Origin: Paralvinella palmiformis
Lineage: Eukaryota > Annelida > Polychaeta > Terebellida > Alvinellidae
DNA: 64,000 nucleotides
Direction of reading: 5' to 3'
Assembly (NCBI GenBank): GCA_025642065.1
Contig: JAODUP010000055.1
Span: 674,001-738,000 of the forward strand
Within the stretch, counting starts at the first letter, position 1. Each line of letters begins with the position of its first letter. This document shows, piece after piece, positions 21,124 to 29,500 of this stretch. The position numbers and the translations under genes are program-made. Below the pieces are notes generated by a model that saw nothing but the letters and a program-made list of their open reading frames with translations, made no database searches and was not told the origin of the DNA.

Positions 21124-22677
21124 TGACTTTTTATTCATTTATTCATATTTATAATCATGAAATTTTATTTATATTGATATTTGAATACTTTATTGTGTTT
21201 ATCCTACATCAGTCACAGCATATTTCAGAAATGAAAATGAAGTTGATGCATTAATTAAGCAACAATTTTAAGGGGAAAAAACCAGCATGTACTTATTAAA
21301 ATTAATCCCAAACCAAACTCAGTTTGTTTTATAATTAAGTGTGCTAGTACCCGGTATAAAATGAAAATAAATGTAAATGAAGTAGTTGTGCATTAATACT
21401 ACTTCCAGCTGAAGAAAAGCAAGTTTGAGCTTCAGAAGGCAGTCAACACATTGGTAAATACGATCTCATCCGGTTCTGGACATCAATTGTGCGAGAAGCT
21501 GAATCAGATCAAGGCCCTTCTTTCAGGCTCGAGAGTTGTTGTCGGCTCCAGTTCCGTGAGTGCTAAAAGCTGCAGTGGTGGATTAGAGTTCTGTAGGGAT
21601 CTGTTTGCCAAGAAGTTAGTGGTATGTTCAATTTTTCGTCACCACTGTTCTTATTGACATTTGTGCAATTTATGCTAAACGAGTTAGATTTCTAGGTTTG
21701 TATAATGCAGCTGATTTTTACCATTGCAATGCTTAATGGTATTTCTTTTTGTATGGGGATACAATTTCAGAGCCAAGGAGAAACCCAGGTGGCTTCACAG
21801 CCAGAATCAGCCTTTGTTTTCGCAGCAGTGGCTGTTGGTGTCTGGTCTGAATTTCCTGAAGTTGGTGACTTGATCTTGGCCCATTTCTATCTAGCTTGTC
21901 CTTATCTTGTCCCTTACTATGTGCCACAGCTGGAGGGACAAAGCACCGAGCAGTATTTCAGGCAAGTGTCTCATTCGATTTGAACACACACACAGAAAAC
22001 CCTTTTGTTACAGTGTTTTTTTCTCTTTTATGGCGGATAGTTCGTCTTATCAGAATACATTACTAGATAAGATTCACATCAAAGAAATATGGGCGCCTCC
22101 GTTGTCTAGCAGTAGCGTGTCAGACTACAGATCACTACCACCCGTGTTTGAATCTTGGCGTGGGCATATCTGAAGGTTGTTTCGTCTTTGACTTCGTTTC
22201 ATTACCATTACTTCATGTTGTATTCTCTATTGTAGATTGCTTGGTTACGTCTATGAAAATGATAAGTGTGAGAAGCAGGATCAGTTCCTCAAGCGCATGT
22301 CGGGGCTGATGTATTTTTATGCTGCCATCACGGTTTCTACACCCCCAACTATCAAACAACATCACCCATACGGCATAGATAAGGCTTGGTCTTGGCTCAC
22401 TCAAGTTATTCATTTAGATCCAAGGCCAGACATCACTGCTACGTTGATATTTGAATTCTTCGAAGTGACAGCGTACTTCCTGATGCAGGCTTACAAGAAG
22501 CAGTTCAACAAACTGCTCGACGTTATCATCAAAGAGTACCTGCCTAAAGTAAGAACAGCCAGGGATGGTTGTTCAGGTGGACCTGTTGTCAGATTAGAAA
22601 GCTATCTAGAAAAACTTAGACATGGACACGCCACTCGACCTCATGGTTATCCAGATCAGTACTTCTGGTTAAGTTGA
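2297..22677 (+). CDS. GLE1: GLE1 RNA export mediator (nucleoporin GLE1)
   Basis: Gle1 works at the cytoplasmic face of nuclear pores, where with inositol hexakisphosphate it activates the DEAD-box ATPase DDX19/Dbp5 to release exported mRNA; it also acts in translation. Exons joined by splice signal and phase: 2297-2415 (least certain), 14009-14171, 14424-14576, 14776-14859, 15227-15285, 16332-16497, 18588-18705, 18851-19254, 19453-19504, 19686-19801, 21409-21621, 21771-21961, 22236-22677 (stop TGA). These give about 759 residues without the true start; human GLE1 is 698. Exons 3-6 encode a charged coiled coil, 18851-19254 a glutamine-rich linker, and the last five exons the conserved C-terminal GLE1 domain, with 'VGDLILAHFY', 'CPYLVPYY' and 'FLKRMSGLMYFYAA' recognisable. 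Two introns (15286-16331, 21962-22235) need GC donors. A RING gene lies antisense in the first modelled intron. The C-terminal identity is very secure; the first exon is tentative. Confidence 0.92.
2416..4893. other. Non-coding stretch, probable GLE1 intron
   Basis: AT-rich sequence with no exon or element that I recognise. Short open frames here (for example 3047-3235 and 3829-4044) show no family features. A short poly-G tract occurs near 4508-4516. Confidence 0.5.
4894..6150 (-). CDS. TRIM-like RING-finger E3 ligase, tail-anchored
   Basis: Intact single-exon frame of 418 residues. A C3HC4 RING spans about 117-161 (C117, C120, C132, H134, C137, C140, C158, C161), preceded by an acidic Asp-rich stretch (about 107-113). 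Residues about 190-340 form charged amphipathic helices typical of a coiled coil. No B-box, NHL or SPRY domain is visible. The last 30 residues hold a hydrophobic segment (about 388-412) with a short tail, suggesting a tail anchor in an internal membrane. Family knowledge: RING/coiled-coil proteins of this layout (for example TRIM13 and TRIM59, which also carry C-terminal membrane segments) are ubiquitin ligases, here inferred. The minus-strand acceptor just before the start (tttctaattgcag) implies a spliced 5' UTR. The gene is visibly more GC-rich than its surroundings and lies antisense inside the modelled GLE1 intron. Exact subfamily unknown. Confidence 0.85.
   Translation of the reverse strand: MEKAERNRASECLIKSDNAMEHRSELSVAEATYFDIYSSCSHQLDATEMADGYDYKANQKTLDLEPNYCLVTGDMASDLNEVTGRADINNDGQKSHNSINIKYDNNDDDDEDDLFECGICTEDLRTPKSLPCLHNFCLQCLEKYFAANCLCQGQTFNCPTCRASVRIPHGGATMFPTNFHIVNLRKRSRELDMGQTIKDAIQYLEKRAEEIVDEMTERKRHVLIAISKRREELVSRIEDMVETLLESVEEHHSTDSTESVNTISAVKDKLSELQAQLKETCSDIEIKMAQQTEAIQLNALTKLRRQAEIISNVNNELEELKQEADRALTNILDTQLAFCEGECPADELKQIFGRLVLLNDGQTLDEIRSQERNEEGFSPLHVKSWSQSWWVLLFTVLPAVICTMFVKVILTFFEKLLG
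6151..6512. other. Upstream region of the RING gene
   Basis: Holds the probable 5' UTR acceptor of the minus-strand RING gene (near 6162-6180) and likely its promoter. No TATA box or other core element stands out. Confidence 0.4.
6513..6649 (-). mobile_element. SINE family A, full insertion with target duplication
   Basis: Minus-strand copy beginning 'ggcgcctccgtagtctagc' and ending 'gtggccgtaaaacacc'. It is flanked by a perfect 12-bp target-site duplication, GATTTTTCATAA (6501-6512 and 6650-6661), so the insertion boundaries are exact. The tRNA-like head is shortened and the B box is missing. Confidence 0.88.
6894..7012 (+). mobile_element. SINE family A, plus-strand copy
   Basis: The tRNA-like head has an A-box-like 'tggcctaactggtagcgcgg' and a B-box-like 'GGTTCAAACCC' (6951-6961). 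It is followed by the family body 'tgcctcattatctttggaag' and 'tctagcctactctgtg'. It lies about 240 bp from the opposite-strand copy at 6513. Confidence 0.8.
7013..8879. other. Intron/intergenic stretch without genes
   Basis: AT-rich with simple repeats: a GT run near 7420-7436, a GA run (about 8121-8140) and a CT run (about 8286-8306). The last two are inverted relative to each other. A 135-codon minus-strand frame (8193-8600) passes through the CT run and shows no family features, so I do not call it a gene. Confidence 0.5.
8880..9130 (-). mobile_element. SINE family C, minus-strand copy
   Basis: Contains on the minus strand the head 'GGGATTCGAACCT' in reverse sense (9060-9072 on the plus strand), then 'ccgggcaactggcaaggttt', then the family C block with 'tgtaatttacagcttcacca' as seen on the plus strand. 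Relatives: 29952-30240, 36000-36270, 41075-41385 and 62222-62342. Confidence 0.78.
9187..9295 (+). mobile_element. SINE family A, 3' half
   Basis: 5'-truncated copy: 'tttgctt cattacctttgg', 'ggtcgctcggcccatttagc', 'gtggccgtaaaacatta', then ATC-rich sequence. It begins about 60 bp after the opposite-strand family C copy, forming a compound SINE cluster. Confidence 0.8.
9477..12093 (-). mobile_element. Deleted hAT DNA transposon with inverted subterminal repeats
   Basis: Inverted repeats of about 75-85 bp bound the element (left 9477-9551, right 12010-12093). Each carries several copies of GGACATTTAGCCAA or its complement, three on the left and four on the right, plus a shared 'atatttgcaggggggacatt'. 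Between them, on the minus strand, lies a BED-finger-like stretch (about 11167-11040; 'GRPENSTWEHF', then CKKC and a His) followed directly, in a shifted frame, by 'SSASSERIFSNF', which matches the hAT C-terminal dimerisation block. The catalytic core is absent, so this is a non-autonomous internal-deletion derivative. Exact termini and the 8-bp duplication were not resolved. Confidence 0.7.
9604..9832 (+). repeat. Tandem duplication inside the hAT element
   Basis: Two diverged copies of about 105 bp (about 9604-9710 and 9730-9832). Both contain 'atgtaattg', 'aattcattgtac', 'aatgtaa' and 'gtctcata(t/c)tctaaaa' in the same order. Confidence 0.65.
12094..14008. other. Non-coding stretch before GLE1 exon 2
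   Basis: Contains a short 3' tail of SINE family A (about 12310-12345, 'aaaagtggccataaaacacc'), a poly-C tract (about 12955-12967), a TA microsatellite (13140-13164) and GT-rich sequence near 13540-13590. No exon is supported. Confidence 0.5.
15619..15800 (+). mobile_element. SINE family D, tRNA-headed
   Basis: The head has an A-box-like 'tagtacagtggttaga' and a perfect B box within 'GGGTTCGAATCC' (15669-15680). The body reads 'gggatctgttttctgtggg' and 'gtgaccagcgcaaggccaaa', ending in CAA-rich sequence. It lies in the GLE1 GC-AG intron. A minus-strand copy is at 58222-58400 and a fragment near 27125-27210. Confidence 0.75.
16735..17080 (+). mobile_element. SINE family B, long copy 1
   Basis: The head contains 'ggtggcctagcggttaagca' and B-box-like 'AGGTTTGAAGCC'. 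The body 'gtcgaaacttttc', 'ggctcacaacatcgtgggtg', 'aaataaaggggga', 'cctcagggtatttcggctc' and 'actccaacatagaggctgtg' is shared almost base for base with 40683-41050. Length is about 345 bp, unusually long for a SINE. Confidence 0.85.
17107..17215 (+). repeat. 34-bp tandem repeat, three copies plus a partial
   Basis: Units start at 17107, 17141 and 17175, with a partial at 17209. The unit begins 'gcttgtgactggtctgaatt' and ends 'actagcccaactgg'. Each carries a near-palindrome AGCCCAACTGGGCT, perfect in the third unit (AGCCCAGCTGGGCT). It directly follows SINE B copy 1. Confidence 0.92.
17220..18587. other. GLE1 intron, remainder
   Basis: AT-rich intron sequence with a CA-rich microsatellite (about 18145-18182). 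No further exon is seen. Confidence 0.5.
18851..19254 (+). CDS. GLE1: Glutamine-rich exon of GLE1
   Basis: This 404-nt exon encodes repeated runs of 3-7 glutamines broken by His, Lys, Ser, Pro and Glu. Both CAA and CAG codons are used, so it is not a pure trinucleotide array. It follows the coiled coil and precedes the C-terminal domain, where vertebrate GLE1 has a shorter charged Gln/Pro-containing linker. Splice sites and phase (1 in, 0 out) are clean. Confidence 0.85.
19625..19669. repeat. Perfect 22-bp palindrome with 1-nt loop
   Basis: The left arm 19625-19646 (CCTCATTTGTAATAAGTTCA, then GT) and right arm 19648-19669 are exact reverse complements with a single T between them. The palindrome ends 16 bp before the GLE1 acceptor at 19686. 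Confidence 0.97.
19802..21408. other. GLE1 intron with a LINE fragment
   Basis: No exon is seen. The intron holds TA microsatellites (20298-20328 and 21091-21122), a GT run near 20523-20538 and a LINE 3' fragment (20596-20985). Confidence 0.55.
20596..20985 (+). mobile_element. Non-LTR retrotransposon 3' fragment (CR1/Jockey-like)
   Basis: Same 3' sequence as 46500-46905, including 'cctgtgtgaactg', 'tccattagaaagt', 'gtgattgtg', 'aggttgctttcac', 'tgatgactcctgctagtaa' and 'gctttattaaatgtacatt'. It encodes only the decayed end of the reverse transcriptase frame plus the 3' UTR. Confidence 0.75.
22091..22205 (+). mobile_element. SINE family A, 3'-truncated copy
   Basis: Begins 'gggcgcctccgttgtctagc', has B-box-like 'GTGTTTGAATCTT' and the body 'tttgacttcgtttcattacc', then stops about 30 bp before the last GLE1 exon. 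It occupies much of the 274-bp intron whose donor is GC. Confidence 0.8.
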
Positions 22678-23186
22678 TGAAACAGTATTATCCTCCTATC
22701 GATGTGCAATGACAGTATTCTTTCATATGTCGTGCAGAGTGCTAATTGAAACTTATTTTATGTGCAGACTCCTCACTTAATAATTTTTAACAAGAGACAG
22801 TTTCTTTTTTTTAACTTAAGCATAATCCCATCACACTTTGTTTGTTAAAACTGGGATATTATCACAATTGTTAGTAAAATATTCTTCTGTTTTGCAGTGT
22901 TTTTACTGTTATCATTTTATTAATTAATCTATAAAACAAATGGTCTGATATTATTAAATAGACTGGTCATTCCTACAATAATTTGTGATAATTATTTGAA
23001 GATTTTTCCTATCACAGTGTCTTTAATCCTGGGATAAATATTTAAAAGATGCGGTGAGGTGTATTAATTAACGTATGGGCTAATCAGAACAGCTTAGAGA
23101 GTAAATGCTCTAATCTTATTGGAAATATTTAATACAGAATGCATATTATGTATTTGGTAAATGCAGTTGTTGCAAGATATTCAGTT

Positions 23187-23192
23187 AATAAA
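23187..23192 (+). terminator. Candidate GLE1 polyadenylation signal
   Basis: AATAAA about 510 bp after the stop codon, followed by T/G-rich sequence (gtgttcatcattc). It is the best canonical hexamer in the 3' flank; choice of site is inference. Confidence 0.45.
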
Positions 23193-23449
23193 TATGATTT
23201 TCATTCATCGTGTTCATCATTCACAACATTTGTTCTTTGCTTTCACGAAAAGACTGAATGACTTATTTTGCTTCGACTTTGGTAATAAGAAACTACTCTG
23301 TATGGAAATAAGATGATCACAGCAATTAATGACGGATGATACTTTTCTACAGGACCTGAAAGTTTATTCAGGTGTTGAGTTGATACCATAAAAACATGGC
23401 ATTTGTTGTTGCCATGTTGAAGGTCAAGATTGATTAGACTCAGGCTTAA

Positions 23450-24059
23450 AGGGACAGTCCATCCTCAGAAAATATATCTTAAATATGTAATGCTTAGAAC
23501 AGTAACCAAAATTCCACAATAATAATCATAAAAATATACCTGATTTCTTATAGGGAAATAATCCAAATTACTGGAGGGCCACCATGATGGCTGCGCAGGA
23601 AGCCAGATTCAAAGACGAGAAGGAAAAAACTTAAATGCTCTGACATTACGTGAGTGCTATCTAGACTGAGCCATTTTGAATCATCTTCCTGTTGTCAGGT
23701 TTCTTCTGGCTCAAACTGATATGGTTGTATATCACGCATGACGTAATTTTAACAAGATAATGCCATTTAGTTCTGGAATGATTATTTGCTGCTCACACTT
23801 GTTTACATGCTTTTGTATGGGCTCTACAGACTTCAGGTCAACCGAATACACTCGAGTGACGTCAGCATACAGGAGCTTCCAGTCTCTGTCTAGCTTCAAA
23901 ATGGCGGTCCCCACCAGCCATTAAAAGTAGATTAATCAGCACTTTGAACTGGATTATTTAATATGTGGGTGATCTTTTAGACATTTTGACATTATTTATG
24001 ATATTTGTGAACATAGCTTTATTAGTCCTGAAAAATTGAAATGAAGGTGGACTATCCCT
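23450..24059. mobile_element. TTAA-flanked MITE, copy 1
   Basis: Bounded by TTAA on both sides (23446-23449 and 24060-24063). Terminal inverted repeats begin AGGGACAGTCCATCC on the left and, as complement, AGGGATAGTCCACCT on the right. No transposase frame. TTAA duplications point to the Kolobok or piggyBac superfamilies. Related copy: 51037-51778, sharing 'tgtaatgct' and 'agtaaccaaaat'-type internal blocks. Confidence 0.85.
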
Positions 24060-24349
24060 TTAATACACTCTAATCCTGAACGTATACATGTTTTTGGATG
24101 GAAAACATAGGGTCTAATAACAACATAGGTCACATCTAGGGTAGTTTACTACCACGGCCATCCAGAAATGGACAAAGCATTTTATATACTCGGTTGAACT
24201 GAACAGAAAAACAAGTGGGTAGCAGCCATGAACAAGAGGTCACACAAACCAAAGCTGATATCTGTGGATGTCGTGTGCATACCACTGTCTAACACCTCTT
24301 TGTAATCTACAATTTCTAAAATCATATAATTTCACATATATGGAAACCA

Positions 24350-25075
24350 CAGTAAGAAGTAACTCTGTGCAGTGTAAAGGGTGTGGTAAATGGGTCCATA
24401 AGCACTGCTCAGGTGTGAAAGGTTCACTAAGTGGGGGATGCATTTGTCTGCAAGGTATGTGAGGGAGCAGGCGATGGAGAAAATATCAGCATACAGGAAA
24501 GCATGGATCTGGGAAATGGTATTCATCTTGGAGGAGTAGGGAACTTCTGTTACCTGGGGGATATGCTGAATGGAGGTAGAGAAGTCAATTCACTATTAGT
24601 GGTAAGAGTGCATTGTGTATGGAAGTGTTTAGAGAGCTGTCTGGGATCTTGACAAGGAAGGATATGTTATTGAAATTTAAAGGGAAGGTGTATGTGATGT
24701 GTGATGAGTGATGGCTTATGGAAGTAAGACTTGGGCCGTGGATGTATGGCACATTGTTGAAGGATAAGGTACCAAGTTTGGATCTGAGGAAGAGAATGGG
24801 GATTGAACTTGTGATTGAGGTTGTAAAGAGGAATCAGTGGCTGGGACATGCGGTAGAGAAAGATGATGATGACTGGGCGAAGAGAAGCATACTGTATGAG
24901 GTGGATGGTGTGAGAGGTAGAGGAAGGCCAAGAATGACACTGAATCAGATGGTGGAGAGGGAAATGAGAGAGGGTGGGCTGAATAAGGTAGATATGTGAG
25001 ATTGGATAAAATGAAGAAGACTGGTGTGGGAACTTGCCAGCCAACCTCCTCGTAAGAGGGGAATATGGCTGTAAA
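24350..25075 (+). pseudogene. Non-LTR retrotransposon reverse transcriptase C-terminal remnant
   Basis: Frames in series read 'VQCKGCGKWVHKHCSGVKGS' (a Cys/His knuckle common in the ORF of an abundant animal LINE group), 'FCYLGDMLNGG', then 'RKRMGIELVIEVVKRNQW' and 'GRGRPRMTL'. That is the usual order of the region downstream of the RT domain. Frameshifts separate the pieces, so it is dead. The clade is not assigned with confidence. Confidence 0.75.
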
Positions 25076-26585
25076 ATAAATAGTTGTCTGGTTGTACTAA
25101 AGGGATATTTTAACATCAGATTAAGAAATACTAAAAGTATACTGATTGTTTTCGCTTAATATAGATGAAAACATAAATATCCAAAAAGAGGATCATCCAA
25201 GGTGATCCGATTTAAGAATTAAATTGCATATCATCTTATTACTTGAAAAATATAAGCTAGGACATAGCCTATAAATTACACAAGTATTGTATTTGAATGC
25301 CTGTATAAATATGTTGATTGTCTGGTGAACTTTCAGACACCTACAGTGTGAAAAACAGGATTTCAAAAAATGGAGAATGTTGGCTTATAACTGGGCATTG
25401 CTGGATAAGAGGATTATTTAAATTGTATATGAACAAAAACAAACACATGCTGACTATGCGCATAGGGTGCTCCATAAGTGATCCCATTTTGGTCAATTAG
25501 AAGCTGTTAAAACTAGATAAAAAAATTTGTTTCACATGTTAGCCAACCATGTTGGAAAGTTTATCTGTTGCTCGCTAAATCAGTAGATTAATACAGAGGG
25601 GCAATGTATTAATTATACAGGAATCAACTGTGTTTGAATTTGAGACTTAGTTATTACCAGTTTAATGGTGTAAAGATGAGAAACATAATTAAACGTATGT
25701 TGTATTATTCTTAAGTTTGGAATTTTTCAGCAGCCCTTTAGAAATCACCAATTGTTCTTTTCCCATTCAAGTCATTCATCAATATTCCCTCTTTGTGTGT
25801 TTGTTGTTTTGTTTATTGGTGCCCCTTGAATGACATAGTTCCAACATTAGTTTTCTTTACATTGCACTTCATCACTGGCTGACCTCTAAAATGCCATACC
25901 TGATACCCTTCTTGAGGCAATTAACTGCATATTGTTTGACAGCTTAGTTATCTTCTTTGGACAGTCACAACTAAGGAATTCTTCTGGAATATCCAAGGAT
26001 TACAGTTATTCAACTTTTCATCCATGTAGGAATACCAGAGCAGTTTCCCCAAACACATATAGCCTCATCAGTATAACACGACTACTCGCATATAGTAATA
26101 TGTTGAAATAGATTCCACAAGATATCTGAAAAGCATATACTTGGTTTATTTTACTTCTTATTTATATCCTCTCCAACTTTATAATGAAGGTTCTTACTGG
26201 GCTATCCTGGTTTGTATATCTGCACTTTCCATTTGGTTACCACTCGACCCTCTAGACTTAGTCTAACTCTAAGAGGCTGCATATGGGCTATTCTAGTGTT
26301 TGCCATTCACCCCATTAAATTTTTAGGAAAATAGGAATTCAAGAATTAATGTTTTCTATTTGTTGAATTTTCTATTTTGATCCATAAAGAACCGTTATCT
26401 TTAAGTTCTCCGACTCACTCATGACATTATACGATTGGTGCTGCCCTCTAGTTATTGTATCTATATTCGCTAGGGGAAGACTGCATCGGTTCTACCATAG
26501 ATCTAGTTTACATTTTCATGATTTTGTTTATCTTGGCAAAATTATCTAAAGAGCTTTTTCTAAACATTGTCATGCAGTAACCATA
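25076..26585. other. GLE1-CHFR intergenic region, CHFR-proximal part
   Basis: No gene or recognisable repeat is seen. The CHFR promoter and 5' UTR should lie near the right end; no TATA box or GC-rich island is evident. Confidence 0.4.
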
Positions 26586-29500
26586 ATGGAAACATTACCA
26601 CAAGCGTGGGCTCAGCTAGTTTCAACTTCTGAAAATCAATCTGAACCGGTTGAAATAAAGAAAAATAAGTTTGTTATTGGACGATCGACAGGTAAACTAA
26701 AAATAATTCTAACTCTAAAGTCTAAGTTAATCACTTAATCATAGTTAATGTCTAATAAAGTTTAGTTTAGTATAGACTCGATATTATAGATTAGTTATTA
26801 AATTAGTGATTAGTCGTTAGATACTGACGTAAATCAGCACTTATTTATTTAATAGGCTTAATGATTAATCCCACTTATATTCGGCTATCGAATATAGGTC
26901 TCTCAATAAATCGATTACTTATCAGTCTTATGTAGGCCTGATACAGGTTGTAGTGCACCTATGTACAAAGGACAGGGTTTGTTTGTTGGCTGTTTTATCT
27001 GATCATCTTATTTCTCTGGGAAATAGCCATTCTGCCACATATCCCAAGTGTGAAGCTAAACATAATATACTGATTCACACACTTCCCACAATGAAGGCTG
27101 CCATACTTATTTAATATACATAGGTGCTATGGTTTTGTGGGTTGTCCTCCTAAGAAATCATCCCTGAACTATATGTCTGAGGTGTGATCAGCACAAGGTT
27201 TAAGAGGTGATCCATTACTTATTACTAAATGTTATCTCATATGAATCCTCATCTATAAAATAATGACTATATACAATCATTGTGGGCCTTGTTATTATTC
27301 ATCCTGTCCCGGTTGCTGTCACAGTACTAATGGAGGAAACAGTGCATGATCTCATCAGTTGGTGTCTCTACCTTACTACGTGGCATTTGTGTCATCACAC
27401 CATCACATCTCAAGAATATTTATTGTTAGATCCACAAGTGATCAACAACATTTTACTGCTTATAAATATAAGCAGAATTTCCCTAATTAATTCTAGTCTA
27501 CTGGGCTGGCTTCATGTCATCAGCCAGTCAACTTCTTTTACCTGCCACCCTTGTCTTCTTCACTGAGGTAGCCAATCACATAAATAAAATTGCTATTCAG
27601 GTAATTATTATTAAAGTTGTATTTTGTTAATTGACTGATTTGTTTACTGTAAGTGTTGGGTGCTACTTTTTTAATATTTTTTTTATTTTCTTCTAGTTCC
27701 ATTCTATAATATATTGTGTTTTATTTTAGCCTAATAAGGATATTATTATTTGGTATTTTTGTAATTTATCATATGCCAGCTGACAGAATTTCAGTAGAAT
27801 TGTTTTGCTTTATATATGAATGACATCAGTAACCATGATATAAATCTTGGTTTTCTGATAATAAAATTTTATCTAATGTTTATGCTGTATAATGTGAATT
27901 ATTCATCAAATTCCCCCAGTAGAAGAAATGGTTATTTAATCTAATAAATATATGTGAAAATTAGGACATTCAATGGCTGATACTTCTTTAAAAATAAATT
28001 TCTCCCGGTCTATTTGAAAATTGTTCCATATTTATTGGATTAACTAACTGTTTATACCTTTAGTTAGTTTACATTGTTGCTTCATTTTATCAAGAAAAAG
28101 TTCCAACATGAAATGTCCTTATTAATAATACTTTCTGTATGATACAACAGTATTATGGATACTTATATCTGAGATTTATTGTATTTAATGTGTTGTTGGT
28201 GAGAAGTTATCTATGATAAATTCAGGTAGCAATATTTTTTTGGGGCATATATTGATATAATGCTTTAATGTTGCATTTTAATATGTCAATTTTGTGTTGT
28301 GATAGAAAATCTTTCGTTAAATTTTATTTGGCATCATGGGTCACAAAGATGATTGATTTTGAAGAGGTGAATGTAGGTTGAATTTTTTTTATTAGTTTTA
28401 TAGCTAGATATGCTTGTTTTAATATTTTAGATGCTGAATTGAGCCTGACTGGAAACAAGTTAATTTCTGGAAGGCATTGTTTTATAGAAAGATGTGACAA
28501 TGGTGAAGTCTGGTTGCATGATACAAGGTAACATAATTAAATAATACATGCAGAGCTGGTACATTGTCAATGTGTTTTGTTCTTTGAGTCTTGTTTAAAT
28601 TAAGATGTCTGTGACAGATATTGAAGATTAACAAACATTATTTGGTATTTGTACAGTACAAATGGCACATTACTGAATGAGACAAAGAAACTTCTGAAAA
28701 CTGTAAGTATCTCTTGGAGGAGTGACTCATTTCAGGAATCAAGAAAACGCCACATTGCAAACAAATACAGCATTTCTTAGCAGAAATGATGCTGTATAAG
28801 TACAACACATAGTAATAATAATAATATTGATGATAAACATTATTTCTGTTATATTCTATTTGATTTTCATCTCTAATACAAATAAGTCAATCATAGAAAT
28901 GATACTGTTATAGTCAGCTGATAAGTTTATCTATTTTTATCTGAACATCAATATATTTCCGTACTATGGGCCGTAACATGTTTACCAGTTACTTTCACAT
29001 TATATTTTTAAATATGTAATATTGTTTGATAATACTATAATGTGAAACTTTATCTTTTTTAAAGAAAGCTCTGCTGAAACATGGAGATGAATTTCATGTT
29101 GTATACCAAAAAGCTAACCCTAGTTGCAGTGAGTACACACACACACACACACATTCACTATTGATTCCTGCTGCAATTGAAACTTACAGTTTATTGAGAG
29201 TCAGGTATTGATAATTAAGTATATAGTGAGACATATGTAGAAAGTTGTTCTTCTGGATTTAGTCATTCGATCATGATCCACTTCACAAGTGCATTTTCAA
29301 ATACTACGGACACATGAATACGAAGGCACGTTAAATATTAACGTTTTTTCCTCAGATGTGGCCTATGTATTTCAAGATATGGAAGCCCTAATCAGTGAAG
29401 AGATGAACTCTTTGAGTGAACAAACTATTGATTATGATGTAGAGGATAATGATACATCAGTGGATAGTAAGTGAATGACTTGGCTTTCTTGGACTGGATA

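Noticed and set aside
27282..27566. 94-codon plus-strand frame in CHFR intron 1
   Set aside because: No family features and no matching splice phase; probably chance in AT-rich intron.
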